Part shown: one piece after another, positions 7,919 to 16,557 of the stretch
How the letters are laid out: every line of letters begins with the position of its first letter
Numbering within the stretch: the stretch's first letter is position 1
NCBI RefSeq assembly: GCF_022179805.1
Contig: NZ_BPUO01000015.1
Span: 1 to 64,000 of the forward strand
Length of the DNA: 64,000 bases
DNA from: Cupriavidus pauculus
Lineage (GTDB): Bacteria > Pseudomonadota > Gammaproteobacteria > Burkholderiales > Burkholderiaceae
Reading direction: 5' to 3'
Position numbers and translations under genes: made by a program
Notes under the pieces: model-generated
Told to the model about the DNA's origin: nothing
What the model saw: only the letters and a program-made list of their open reading frames with translations
Database searches by the model: none

Positions 7919-8973
7919 GCCAGGCTCTTCCCACAAAGCGCCAGGTCGTTCGATTCGACTATTGGCTGGACCCCGCCTTCAACCGCATCGTGGGCGAAGC
8001 TTCCGATGTCATCCTGCACACATGCCAGCGCGAGGGTGCAGACGAAGAGGCATGGGCACGCCTTTCCGAAGCCCACGTATATCAGATTACGGCTGCCAAG
8101 GACGAGTTGCCCCGACGCTGGTTCGTGACGGCGGAGCTTCTCGCCCAATGCCCGAATCTTCTGGCCATATCGTCGAGCGGCTCGGGGTGCGACACGATTG
8201 ACATCGATGCCTGCACAGCTGCGGGCGTGGCCGTGATGAACCAGGCCGGCGGGAACGCCGATTCCGTGGCGGAAATGGCGGTCGGGTTGATGCTCTCTGT
8301 GATGCGACGCATTCCTGAGTCGGATCGACGCATGAAGGCGCATACCACCGGCAGCCGTGAAGACCTGATGGGCCACGAGCTCCGTGGTCGCACCCTGGGC
8401 CTGGTTGGCGTCGGACACGCCGGGAGCCGCGCTGCGGCACTCGGCCGTGCCTTCGGTATGCGGGTGATTGGTTATGACCCGTATCTCGATAGCGCAGAGA
8501 TGGATAAGCGAGGAGCCGAACACGTTGCGTTCGATGAGTTGCTGCGCACGTCCGACATTGTGTCGCTGCACTGCCCGCGCGACGCCAGCACACTCGGGAT
8601 GATGAACGCTGCAGCCTTCGCGGCAATGCGTCGCGGCAGCATCTTCGTCAGCACCGCTCGCGGAGGTATCCACGATGAGGCAGCCCTGTGCGAGGCGCTG
8701 TCCAGCGGACACCTAGCGGGCGCAGGCCTGGACGTCTGGGACCAGGAGCCGCCTCCGCCAGGCCATCCGCTTCTGACGCTCGACAACGTCGTTGCTACTT
8801 TCCATACGGCAGGCGTGACGCATGACGCCCGGCGTAGGAACGCTACCCTGGCCGCGACGCAAATTCTGGCGCTGCTCTCTACCGCAGAGAAGCCCGAACG
8901 CCTGGTGAACCCCGATGTATGGCCCAGTGTACGCCACCGCATGGAGGCAGCCTTGCTCGTTGCCTCGAGCTGA
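7915..8973 (+). CDS. D-isomer-specific 2-hydroxyacid dehydrogenase (phosphoglycerate-dehydrogenase-like)
   Basis: 352 residues with a GTG start that overlaps the previous stop by four bases. The Rossmann motif GVGHAG followed by RVIGYDPY (acidic Asp at the end of the second strand) predicts NAD(H). Catalytic residues are visible in STARGGIHDE (Arg), the DQEPP loop (Glu) and TFHTAGVTH (His). It should interconvert a 2-oxoacid and a D-2-hydroxyacid; together with the upstream flavin oxidase it could racemise or further process the same hydroxyacid. Third gene of the operon. Confidence 0.87.
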   Translation: MSQALPTKRQVVRFDYWLDPAFNRIVGEASDVILHTCQREGADEEAWARLSEAHVYQITAAKDELPRRWFVTAELLAQCPNLLAISSSGSGCDTIDIDACTAAGVAVMNQAGGNADSVAEMAVGLMLSVMRRIPESDRRMKAHTTGSREDLMGHELRGRTLGLVGVGHAGSRAAALGRAFGMRVIGYDPYLDSAEMDKRGAEHVAFDELLRTSDIVSLHCPRDASTLGMMNAAAFAAMRRGSIFVSTARGGIHDEAALCEALSSGHLAGAGLDVWDQEPPPPGHPLLTLDNVVATFHTAGVTHDARRRNATLAATQILALLSTAEKPERLVNPDVWPSVRHRMEAALLVASS

Positions 8974-9035
8974 CCACGCAAGCACTCGTCAAAAAAATAC
9001 GCCGGCCACATGAGGGTCGGCGAGGAGACAAAATC

Positions 9036-10043
9036 ATGCACAGCAATTCCGACATCCGTCGTCGGCGCCTATCCCTTTGCCTTGCCGCGAGTTCGCTCGT
9101 CGGTATGGTTGGCGCTCTGACACCAGCCTCAGCCCAGGCACAAGCCGCAGCTTGGCCGAATCGACCCATCGAGATGATTGTGGCGTACGCACCGGGCGGC
9201 GGCACCGACCTGGTCGCCCGCCTGCTCGCACGGCATCTGGAGAAGGAGCTGGGTGCGACGATCGTCGTGCAGAACAAGCCGGGCGCCGGCGGCGCCATCG
9301 GCTTTGCCGAGCTGGCGCGCGCTACACCGGATGGCTACACCATCGGCTTCATCAACACGCCGAACTTGCTGACAATTCCGATTGAGCGCAAAACGACGTT
9401 CACCTGGAAAAGCTACGACCTCATCGGCAACCTGGTGGACGACCCGGGTGCATTCACCGTCAATCAGTCCAGCAACATCGATTCCCTGGCGACGCTCGTG
9501 AAGTACGCCAAGGCAAACCCAGGCGCCGTCACCGTCGGCACCACGGGCGTGGGCTCAGACGACCATCTTGCCATGCTGCTGTTCGAGAAGGCATCGGGCG
9601 TGAAGATGACGCACGTGGGCTACAAGGGCGCGGGCGAAGTGCGCGGCGCGCTGGCCGGTCAACAGATTACGATTGGCGCCATCAACGTCGGCGAAGCACT
9701 GGCCTATCAAAAAGGCGGCACGCCGCTGAAGTTCCTGGGACAAATGGGACTGTCACGCGCAGTGCTTGCGCCGAACGTCTCTACGTTCCGCGAGCAGGGC
9801 TACAACATCGAGCTCGCATCGTTGCGCGGCTTGGCTGCACCCAAGGGCCTGCCGGAGCCAGTCAAGAAGAAGCTCGTCGATGCCATGGCCAAGGTTGCGG
9901 CTGACCCGCAGTTCAAGCAGCAAGCTGACGCCATGTTTGCGCCGCTGCGCTACCTCGCCCCAGCCGCCTACGCCGCCGAACTCGAACGCGGCGAAGCAGG
10001 CTTCCGCCAACTGTGGAAGGAGATGCCATGGCAAGAAAAGTGA
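9036..10043 (+). CDS. Bug/TctC-family periplasmic solute-binding protein (copy 1, divergent)
   Basis: 335 residues, start at the ATG at 9036 behind GAGGAGACAAAATC. An arginine-rich Sec-type signal (RRRRLSLCLAASSLVG, cleavage after ASAQA or nearby) is followed by the family start PNRPIEMIVAYAPGGGTDLVAR and NKPGAGGAIG. Bug proteins bind carboxylates in the periplasm through water-bridged loops. This copy is the most divergent in the window: the usual LPDVPT block is replaced by LAPNVSTF. No TctA/TctB membrane genes are near. It overlaps the next Bug gene by 16 bases. Confidence 0.85.
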   Translation: MHSNSDIRRRRLSLCLAASSLVGMVGALTPASAQAQAAAWPNRPIEMIVAYAPGGGTDLVARLLARHLEKELGATIVVQNKPGAGGAIGFAELARATPDGYTIGFINTPNLLTIPIERKTTFTWKSYDLIGNLVDDPGAFTVNQSSNIDSLATLVKYAKANPGAVTVGTTGVGSDDHLAMLLFEKASGVKMTHVGYKGAGEVRGALAGQQITIGAINVGEALAYQKGGTPLKFLGQMGLSRAVLAPNVSTFREQGYNIELASLRGLAAPKGLPEPVKKKLVDAMAKVAADPQFKQQADAMFAPLRYLAPAAYAAELERGEAGFRQLWKEMPWQEK

Positions 10044-11008
10044 GCCGACTCTTCCGGATTGCGACCGGCACCGCAGCGCTGGTCTGCTCGACGCTGCTGT
10101 CGGCACAGACGGCATTGCCCCCTGGTGCAATCACCATGGTCGTTGGCTGGCCCGCCGGTGGCCCTTCGGACTCCGTCGCGCGTCTCGTATCTGCGCAGAT
10201 GTCCAAGACGCTGGGACAATCCATCGTCATCGACAACCGTGCTGGAGCAGGCGGCAACATCGGCTCGGATATCGCAGCGCGCGCCAAACCCGATGGCGGC
10301 ACCATCATGCTTGCCACGGCGACCTCGCACGGGCTGAATTCCGCCTTGTACAGCCGGCTCAACTACGACCCCATCAAGGACTTCGCGCCGATTGGCCTAA
10401 TTACCACCTCGCCAGGCGTCATGCTTGTCCCCAAGGACTCGCCATATCGTTCGGTGGCGGAGCTAGTCGCCAAGGCACGTGCTCAACCTGGTCAGCTGAA
10501 CTATGGTTCCGGTGGCGTCGGCTCGAGCCAGCATTTGGCAGGCGCAGTGTTCAAAAAGCTCGCCAACGTGGATGTTGCACACATTCCGTTTAAAGGCACT
10601 GCTCCCGCAATGACCGACCTCATGGCCGGACGCGTCGACTTCATCATCACAACGGGCGCCGTGCCCTTTATCCGCTCCGGCAAGGTTCGTCCACTTGCCG
10701 TCGCCGCGCATCAGCGTCTGCCAGTATTGCCGGATGTCCCGACGTTCGAAGAGGCCGGGGTCAAAGGGTTCTATACCGATTCCTGGTATGGACTGGTGGC
10801 GCCCGCGAACACGCCGCGCCCGGCACTTGAGAAGTTGAATGCTGCGCTGAACCAGGCATTGCGAGACCCCGAACTCCAAAAGCAGTTCTCGGAGCAAGGT
10901 TCTCTGCTCGTCAAACCGATGGGGGTGGATGAGTACTGGACGTTCGTGAAGAGGCAGATGCCCAGCGCTGCAGAGCAAGTTCGCATCTCAGGGGCTAAGG
11001 CGGACTAA
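10028..11008 (+). CDS. Bug/TctC-family periplasmic solute-binding protein (copy 2)
   Basis: 326 residues from the ATG at 10028, which lies inside the end of the preceding Bug gene; AAGGAG at about 10016 is the ribosome-binding site. Signal peptide to about residue 24 (LVCSTLLSAQTA), then AITMVVGWPAGGPSDSVAR, DNRAGAGGNIGSD, and the family block LPDVPTFEEAGVKGF. Last gene of the operon starting at 5917; a terminator follows at 11171. Two consecutive binding proteins in one operon suggest either two ligands or a heteromeric use of the same carrier. Confidence 0.9.
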   Translation: MARKVSRLFRIATGTAALVCSTLLSAQTALPPGAITMVVGWPAGGPSDSVARLVSAQMSKTLGQSIVIDNRAGAGGNIGSDIAARAKPDGGTIMLATATSHGLNSALYSRLNYDPIKDFAPIGLITTSPGVMLVPKDSPYRSVAELVAKARAQPGQLNYGSGGVGSSQHLAGAVFKKLANVDVAHIPFKGTAPAMTDLMAGRVDFIITTGAVPFIRSGKVRPLAVAAHQRLPVLPDVPTFEEAGVKGFYTDSWYGLVAPANTPRPALEKLNAALNQALRDPELQKQFSEQGSLLVKPMGVDEYWTFVKRQMPSAAEQVRISGAKAD

Positions 11009-11170
11009 AGACGCAGCGCCGCGTTCTTCGACAAGAGAGCGCTACGCGTCACGGCTGGTCCAGCCGGACGGCTTGTCGCTGCAAGTCGACACACCCTGAA
11101 GTAGGGAAGACACGGCAGCTCATGCACATGAAAATGTCGACGTCGTGATTGACCCCATGACATTTCACCC

Positions 11171-11205
11171 AGCCCGCCAGCATCATGCTGCGGGCTTCCT
11201 TTTCC
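11171..11205 (+). terminator. Rho-independent terminator of the 5917-11008 operon
   Basis: AGCCCG at 11171-11176 pairs with CGGGCT at 11191-11196, extended by CAGCAT/ATGCTG across a one-base loop with one bulged C, and followed by the T-rich TCCTTTTCC. The position, 160 bases past the last Bug gene, fits the end of that operon. Confidence 0.65.
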
Positions 11206-11219
11206 TCAGATCTCGGCTA

Positions 11220-11239
11220 TACTGTATATTCATACAGTA
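11220..11239. promoter_or_regulatory. LexA (SOS) box, near-consensus
   Basis: TACTGTATATTCATACAGTA matches the LexA consensus TACTGTATATATATACAGTA at 18 of 20 positions, including both CTGT/ACAG half-sites with the right spacing. It lies 16 bases before an ATG at 11256. No SOS gene follows, so the site may be the remnant of a mobile-element or DNA-damage gene promoter. Confidence 0.75.
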
Positions 11240-11255
11240 TCGACCTCCTGAGGCC

Positions 11256-11366
11256 ATGCTCCCAGAACCTGCAAATTGCCCCCTGTGCGGCAGTTCCGCT
11301 GAGCGGATTCGGTCATCCCACCTCGAGGTTACCGATACTGTCCAAGATATGGCTCGTTTGGCATAG
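11256..11366 (+). CDS. Short frame under the LexA box, with CPLCGS zinc-ribbon-like motif
   Basis: A 36-codon frame (MLPEPANCPLCGSSAERIRS, then SHLEVTDTVQDMARLA) begins 16 bases after the LexA box with CTGAGG just upstream as a possible ribosome-binding site. The single CxxC knuckle would be half a zinc ribbon. It may be the start of a truncated SOS-regulated gene; a functional peptide is unproven. Confidence 0.25.
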   Translation: MLPEPANCPLCGSSAERIRSSHLEVTDTVQDMARLA

Positions 11367-11661
11367 AGACGGCTGCTTTGGGCGACATGGAAGCCGCCAT
11401 CTTGGCTCGCCAAACAGTCACTCGTTTGCGAGCCTACGGACATTTGCCGTTCATACAAAGAGACAAGCGAGGCGTTCGTGTTGGGCCTGACCGTAATAGG
11501 ACAGCGTCGTCGAGCTATGCCGGCGTCGATTTCTACTGGACGTGTGCGCTTCTTCGCCAAGAGAAAAACGGCTCGGCATCATCGACACTTGCTTTATTAT
11601 TGGTCGGTGTATCGCGCTGAACCGGTTGGAAGCAACGACACGCTCTAAACCCATTGTTCTC

Positions 11662-11904
11662 GTGCAGACTTGGACGAAGCTCTTCACTCAAACGCTCATC
11701 GCCATCGCGCTCATCGTCGTAGCGGCGGCGGTCTCGCGCGTCATATACGTTCGTATGACACCAACGGCAACGACCGACGTGCAGGACGGAAGTGATGTCC
11801 ACCGGGAATTTGTCGACTGCAGAGCCAAGCGTGGACCGGCAGAGCGCCCCACAGGCCAAGCACAAAAGGATGTTATCTGGATAGCGGGCTGCCTCGATTC
11901 CTGA
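11662..11904 (+). CDS. Possible small single-span membrane protein
   Basis: Starting from a GTG at 11662 gives about 80 residues with one strong hydrophobic segment (TLIAIALIVVAAAVSRVIYV) near the N-terminus and a polar tail containing two cysteines (FVDCRAK and IAGCLDS). The overall plan resembles small entry-exclusion or stress membrane proteins, but there is no clear ribosome-binding site and no diagnostic motif. Confidence 0.25.
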   Translation: MQTWTKLFTQTLIAIALIVVAAAVSRVIYVRMTPTATTDVQDGSDVHREFVDCRAKRGPAERPTGQAQKDVIWIAGCLDS

Positions 11905-12004
11905 GGTAAGCCGGGCCGCCATACTCCGCTGCTCGCCCCCCTTTATATCCAACGCTAGACAACGCGATGGCGCAACGGACTCAGCCGTCGCATTGAGTTG
12001 CTTG

Positions 12005-12898
12005 CTACTGGTGGCGCGCGAGCGCCAGTGAGGCAACGAACTCTCGCACGGCCGGGCTCTCATCGCCAGCTCGAGTCACGGCCACCAACGTGGCTTGCGT
12101 CCGCACATTCGAAATGCGAACGAAGGCCACGTCACTCCGGTTCGCTGCGGCAACCGAAGCACCAACCACTGTGAATCCCAGTCCGGCTGCAACCAGGCCC
12201 AGTGCCGTGTGAATCTCGATGGCTTCATGTCCCGCGCGAGGATTGCCTCCAGCTTGGCGAAGTAAATCGACCATCTGGTTCGCGTACCGGCTCTGCGGGT
12301 CTTTCGGATATTGGATGAGCGCCAGCTCGTCCAAGTCGGCGGCCTTCACCGTCTTGCGTTTCGCTGCCCGAGATTGGATGGGCACTGCGGCGACAAACGG
12401 GTCTTCGAACAGCTCGGTGTAGATCAAGTCGCTGGCTCGGTCGAAATCGCCGATATAGCGGGAAACGCCAACGTCAATTCGACCACTGCGTAGCAGTTCT
12501 GGCTGATGCTCCGACAGTTGCTCGAGCAAGTCCAGCTGAATGCCTGGAAGCTTTTCCCGAAAGCGCCGGACCGCCTCCGGGAGCAGGGAGAAGATTGTTG
12601 ACCGGGTGAATCCAACGCCAAGCCAACCAAGGTTGCCAGCAGCAACGGCCCTCGCCTCCTCGTCAAGTTGGCGCATTTGGGAAAGAAGGTCTTTCGCCCG
12701 GGGATACAGAAACTTGCCAGTGGGCGTTAGCGTCATGGGCCGATTGGACCGGTCGAACACGGGCGCACCCAACTGCGACTCCAACTGCGATATCTGCATG
12801 CTGATTGCCGTTGGTGCGACGAACAGGCGACCGGCAGCCGCCACCGCGCTACCAGCATCGACCACCTCACAGAAGTACCTCAGATGCTTCAAGTTCAT
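12005..12898 (-). CDS. LysR-type transcriptional regulator
   Basis: 297 residues: winged helix-turn-helix at residues 1-60 (MNLKHLRYFCEVVDAGSAVA ... TAISMQISQLESQLG) and a LysR substrate-binding domain. It is divergent from the rraA-bug-rraA operon that starts at 12986; the 87-base gap contains ATGAAT (12904-12909) and ATTCAT (12933-12938) as widely spaced inverted arms. It probably controls that operon. Confidence 0.88.
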   Translation of the reverse strand: MNLKHLRYFCEVVDAGSAVAAAGRLFVAPTAISMQISQLESQLGAPVFDRSNRPMTLTPTGKFLYPRAKDLLSQMRQLDEEARAVAAGNLGWLGVGFTRSTIFSLLPEAVRRFREKLPGIQLDLLEQLSEHQPELLRSGRIDVGVSRYIGDFDRASDLIYTELFEDPFVAAVPIQSRAAKRKTVKAADLDELALIQYPKDPQSRYANQMVDLLRQAGGNPRAGHEAIEIHTALGLVAAGLGFTVVGASVAAANRSDVAFVRISNVRTQATLVAVTRAGDESPAVREFVASLALARHQ

Positions 12899-12985
12899 TT
12901 TTTATGAATGTAGGTCCAATTTTCGATGTTTGATTCATCCAGAACTTTACTCGAAACTCCAACGACACACACATGGAGTTAAGCG

Positions 12986-13660
12986 ATGGACAGCGTTTCG
13001 CCCCCCGCGCAAAGTCTGATGGAAGCGGCTCGCGCCCTGAGCACAGCTGAAATCTCGGACGCGCTCGACTATTTCAAGCTGCCTGGTAGCGCACTCGGCA
13101 TCGGCCTCCAAGCCGGCGAACCGCGCATTTTCGGCCCCGCGTTCACGGTTGCTTTCGTTCCTGTCGACACCGCAACCCCGGGCACTGTCGGCGACTATCT
13201 CGACAACATTCCTCAAGGCGCTGTCGCCGTGCTGGACAATTCCGGCCGCGTCGACTGCACCGTGTGGGGCGGCATCATGAGCAAGATTGCCGAGCACCGT
13301 GGTATTGCCGGCACCGTTATCAATGGCGTCTGCCGTGACACTGCCGAAGCCCAAGAGGTCAATTACCCGCTCTACGCGCGGGCTCGCTTCATGCGCACCG
13401 GCAAAGACCGTGTTCAGGTCAGCACTGTGGGTGAGGTCGTCAGCCTCGGCGACGTGCGAGTGACGCCAGGCGACTACGTGGTTGCGGACGCCGACGGCGT
13501 CGTCGTCGTACCGCAAGCCCGCGCGGCAGAGGTGTTCGAGCGCGCTCTTCGCACTCGCGAGGTCGAAGGCAAGATTCTGGAAGCCGCGTTGGCCGGCACA
13601 CCGCTTGGGGAGGCACGCCGCCAGTTCGGATACCACACGCTTCAGCGCACCGGTCACTGA
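12986..13660 (+). CDS. RraA-like aldolase-family protein, copy 2 (complete R-D-x2-E motif)
   Basis: 224 residues. Family blocks: STAEISDALDYFKLPG, FGPAFTVAFVPVD, AGTVINGVCRDTAEAQ and PGDYVVADADGVVVVP. Among the six paralogues in this window it is the only one in which the motif R-D-x2-E is complete (RDTAE), so it is the best candidate for a true 4-hydroxy-4-methyl-2-oxoglutarate-type pyruvate aldolase. It shares the ending LGYHTLQR-type tail (FGYHTLQRTGH) and the segment ARFMRTGKDRVQV with the paralogue at 44624, marking the two as close relatives. First gene of an operon with a Bug protein and another RraA. Confidence 0.85.
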   Translation: MDSVSPPAQSLMEAARALSTAEISDALDYFKLPGSALGIGLQAGEPRIFGPAFTVAFVPVDTATPGTVGDYLDNIPQGAVAVLDNSGRVDCTVWGGIMSKIAEHRGIAGTVINGVCRDTAEAQEVNYPLYARARFMRTGKDRVQVSTVGEVVSLGDVRVTPGDYVVADADGVVVVPQARAAEVFERALRTREVEGKILEAALAGTPLGEARRQFGYHTLQRTGH

Positions 13661-13692
13661 ACCCACGGTCACAAAAATATAACGGAGACAAA

Positions 13693-14676
13693 ATGAACTG
13701 CAAGATGTATCCCGTGACCGCGCTCGCGGCGGCGACCTTGGCCTGCGCACTCACTCCTGTCGCCACAGCGGCGGCCGAAGCCTATCCCTGCCCGACCCTG
13801 CGGCTCGTATCCCCTTACCCGCCCGGTGGTACCACCGACATCCTCGCGCGCATTGTTTCGCCTGGACTGTCCAAGCGACTTGGCGTCACCGTCATCGTCG
13901 ACAACAAGGGCGGCGCCAGCAGCAATATTGGCACTGAGTTCGTCTCGCGTGCCAAGCCGGATGGCTGCACCGCACTGCTCGGGAACAACACCGGGATTGT
14001 CATCAACCGGAACCTCTACAAGCTGAAGCTCGACCCGACTCAAGCACTGGCTCCAGTGGGCGAAGTAGCATCGGTTCCGCTCGTTCTTTACGTCAATGCG
14101 TCGCTACCTGTGAAGACTGTGGGACAACTGGTCGACATGACCAAGGCCGCTCCCGGAAAGTACAGTTACGCTTCCGGCGGAAGCGGCAGCCCGCAACATC
14201 TCGCAGGCGAAATGCTGAAGCTCGAGCGTCAGCTCGATATGGTGCACGTCCCCTATCGTGGCCAGGGGCCCGCGCTGAGCGACGTCATTGCCGGTCAAGT
14301 CCCCATTGCGTTCGAAACGACGACAGCCATCGCTCCTCACATCAAGTCCGGAAAGCTGCGTGTGCTGGCCACAACCGGTGCAAAGCGTTCGAAGACACTG
14401 CCGGACGTCCCCACGATGCAGGAATCGGGGTTCCCTGGCTTCGTCATCGAGAACTGGTACGGCTTGTTCGTGCCTACTGAAACGCCGACACCGCTCATCC
14501 AGCGGCTAAACGCAGAACTCAATGCTGTCCTCACCGAACCCGACATCGCATCGAAGTTGAGCGACTTGGGGTCTGGCGACGTTCACGGCACGCCTGCTCA
14601 GTTCCGCGCATTTATCACGAAAGAAATGCCGTACTGGGAATCGCTGGTCAAACGCTCCGGCGCGAAGGTCGACTGA
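13693..14676 (+). CDS. Bug/TctC-family periplasmic solute-binding protein (copy 3)
   Basis: 327 residues with signal peptide to about residue 29 (MNCKMYPVTALAAATLACAL ... ATAAAEA) and family blocks RLVSPYPPGGTTDILAR, DNKGGASSNIGTE, ASGGSGSPQHLAGE and LPDVPTMQESGFPGF. A pair of cysteines near the mature N-terminus and at DGCTA is unusual for Bug proteins and might form a disulfide. Sandwiched between two rraA genes; GGAGACAAA is its ribosome-binding site. Confidence 0.9.
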   Translation: MNCKMYPVTALAAATLACALTPVATAAAEAYPCPTLRLVSPYPPGGTTDILARIVSPGLSKRLGVTVIVDNKGGASSNIGTEFVSRAKPDGCTALLGNNTGIVINRNLYKLKLDPTQALAPVGEVASVPLVLYVNASLPVKTVGQLVDMTKAAPGKYSYASGGSGSPQHLAGEMLKLERQLDMVHVPYRGQGPALSDVIAGQVPIAFETTTAIAPHIKSGKLRVLATTGAKRSKTLPDVPTMQESGFPGFVIENWYGLFVPTETPTPLIQRLNAELNAVLTEPDIASKLSDLGSGDVHGTPAQFRAFITKEMPYWESLVKRSGAKVD

Positions 14677-14703
14677 ACATCAACGAACTCGGAATCCACT
14701 GAA

Positions 14704-15351
14704 ATGACTCAAAACCCAACCGCAGACCAGCTCGAACGCCTCTTGCGCCTAGGCACCGCGACCATCCATGAAGCTCAGGGCCAGCGCGGCGCCGTAGATT
14801 CGACTATTGCGCCCTTGGACCCTTCGATGCGAGTCGCCGGTCCCGCACTGACCATCGACATCCGACCCAGTGACAACCTGATGATTCACTATGCGTTGAC
14901 GAAGGCTCGCCCAGGAGATGTCCTCGTGGTCGATGCCAAGCAATTTGTCAACGCTGGCCCATGGGGTGACGTGCTGACGTACGCTGCTCAAAGGATCGGT
15001 ATCGCGGGCCTCGTCATCGACGGCGCCGTTCGCGATGCGACAAACATCGTAGAAATGGGTTTCCCGGTATTCTGCCGAGGCCTCTGCATCCGCGGCACCA
15101 ACAAAGTACAGCCCGGACGGCTGAACGTGCCGGTCGTGATAGGCGGCGCGCCCATCAATCCCGGCGACATCATCATTGGCGACCGCGATGGGCTTGTCGT
15201 AGTAGCCGCAGAGGAACTCCAATCGGTCATCGACGCCAGCGAAGCGCGAGAGGATAAGGAGGCCGGCATGCGGAAAAAGCTCGAACAAGGTGCGACAATG
15301 GTCGAGCTACTTGGACTTCAGGCGACCCTCGATTCGTACGGTCTGCATTGA
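14704..15351 (+). CDS. RraA-like aldolase-family protein, copy 3
   Basis: 215 residues with TIHEAQGQRGAVDSTIAPLD, VAGPALTIDIRPSDNLMIHY, AGLVIDGAVRDATNIVEMG and NPGDIIIGDRDGLVVVAAE. The Arg-Asp pair is present but the third residue after Asp is Asn instead of Glu/Asp. It follows the Bug gene by 27 bases and ends the operon. Whether it is an aldolase or a related lyase acting on the same intermediate as its operon partner at 12986 is open. Confidence 0.82.
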   Translation: MTQNPTADQLERLLRLGTATIHEAQGQRGAVDSTIAPLDPSMRVAGPALTIDIRPSDNLMIHYALTKARPGDVLVVDAKQFVNAGPWGDVLTYAAQRIGIAGLVIDGAVRDATNIVEMGFPVFCRGLCIRGTNKVQPGRLNVPVVIGGAPINPGDIIIGDRDGLVVVAAEELQSVIDASEAREDKEAGMRKKLEQGATMVELLGLQATLDSYGLH

Positions 15352-15553
15352 ACCAAATCTTCGGGGTAGCGCATCACCGTTGCTCCCCTCCTGGACCTGG
15401 CTGCAACACGGCTTGCTGGGTCGCCCCCGCGTCGCGTCGCACATTGCCAGGCTGCTACTGACGTCGTGCCAGCATGCGAGGAAGGCCGTCGATGTTAGTC
15501 TGGCACGGCCTCGGCACCCCGCTTCCGCTCCTGCTAACGCAAAACTACGGTGA

Positions 15554-16465
15554 TTACCGTTGTTCGCTACCTGACCGCTCTTCAGAGGTAAGAAGGTGCT
15601 CATAGAGCAGCGCAGCCACCGCGGTGAGAGGATGATTCTCCCTCGACGCCAGAAGCAATTCGCGGGTCGCCCACGGCTCATCCAATGGGCGGGCAAGAAC
15701 AGTCTTGGCCTTCAGAAATGGCGTAACACTTCTCTCGGGCAGCAAACTGAGCCCAATTCCTGCCGACACCATCAAAACCAAGCCTTCATAGCTTCTCGCC
15801 TGTATCCGAAGCTTGAACGGTCGATTAAGTTTTTTCGCTTCCTCGGCGAGCATATCGCACAGAGCGGTGTTACGCGGAAGGCCGACGTGGTCGTAAGACA
15901 AAACGTCCTCAAAGCGCACTTTCTTCTCTGACGCTAAAGGATGGCCTTGCGGTAGAACTACGACGAGCCTGTCGTTCCTATAGTGCTCGAGTGTCAATCC
16001 CTCAATGGCATTCGCACTGACCAAAATGCCAAGGTCCGCAAGTCCAGCCAAGAGGAGCCTCTGCGTTTCGTCGCTGGTGCGCTCTTCCAAATCAAGCTTT
16101 ACGGTCGGATGCACGGCGATGAAGCTCGCAAAATCTTGAGGCAAGAACTGTACGATGGAGGAAGTGTTGGCAAGCAAGCGGACTTGGCCCCGCGCACCGC
16201 TTCCGAAGTCGCTGAGCGTATTATCCAATCGCTCAAGCTCAACGAGCACCCGACGAGCGTGGTCCAGTAGTTCGACACCGGCAGGCGTAAGCGCGACGCC
16301 CCGGCGGTGCCGATTAATTAAAACGACACCACAAGCCTGTTCCATCTCGGAAATTCGCTTGCTGACGGCTGATGCTACCGTCGCTTCGCGCGCGGCACCT
16401 GAAGCTATAGACCCCTCCTCCGCGACCGCAACGAAAGCGCGAAGAGTTTGTATGTCGTAACGCAT
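15554..16465 (-). CDS. LysR-type transcriptional regulator
   Basis: 303 residues. N-terminal helix-turn-helix (MRYDIQTLRAFVAVAEEGSI ... AVSKRISEMEQACG) and an effector domain starting VRLLANTSSIVQFLPQDF. That A-N-T-S-x-V-Q-F-L block is shared with the regulators at 22790, 33451 and 37664, making them one subfamily. It is the last gene of the minus-strand block bug-ldh-dtnK-pdxA2 and probably regulates it from its distal position. Confidence 0.87.
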   Translation of the reverse strand: MRYDIQTLRAFVAVAEEGSIASGAAREATVASAVSKRISEMEQACGVVLINRHRRGVALTPAGVELLDHARRVLVELERLDNTLSDFGSGARGQVRLLANTSSIVQFLPQDFASFIAVHPTVKLDLEERTSDETQRLLLAGLADLGILVSANAIEGLTLEHYRNDRLVVVLPQGHPLASEKKVRFEDVLSYDHVGLPRNTALCDMLAEEAKKLNRPFKLRIQARSYEGLVLMVSAGIGLSLLPERSVTPFLKAKTVLARPLDEPWATRELLLASRENHPLTAVAALLYEHLLTSEERSGSEQR

Positions 16466-16557
16466 GAGTATGTCTGTTCTCTCCTGCGTGCAGTGTTACG
16501 ACCGAAGTCGGGACGCTTCATCGTACACCAGGCATCAGTATCGGGCCAGTTCGTGCC

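Larger units (their letters stand above)
11009..12004. other. Mostly non-coding region with terminator, LexA box and two doubtful small frames
   Basis: Nearly 1 kb without a convincing gene. It holds the terminator at 11171, a near-consensus LexA box at 11220, a 36-residue frame at 11256 and a possible small membrane protein at 11662, all described separately. The base composition and frames look like the debris of an inserted and decayed segment between two metabolic operons. Confidence 0.5.

Noticed and set aside
7672-8712. 346-residue minus-strand open frame
   Set aside because: Antisense to the RraA-like and hydroxyacid dehydrogenase genes, no family features or ribosome-binding site.
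11183-11560. 125-residue minus-strand frame across the LexA box
   Set aside because: Runs through the terminator and the LexA box, no family features.
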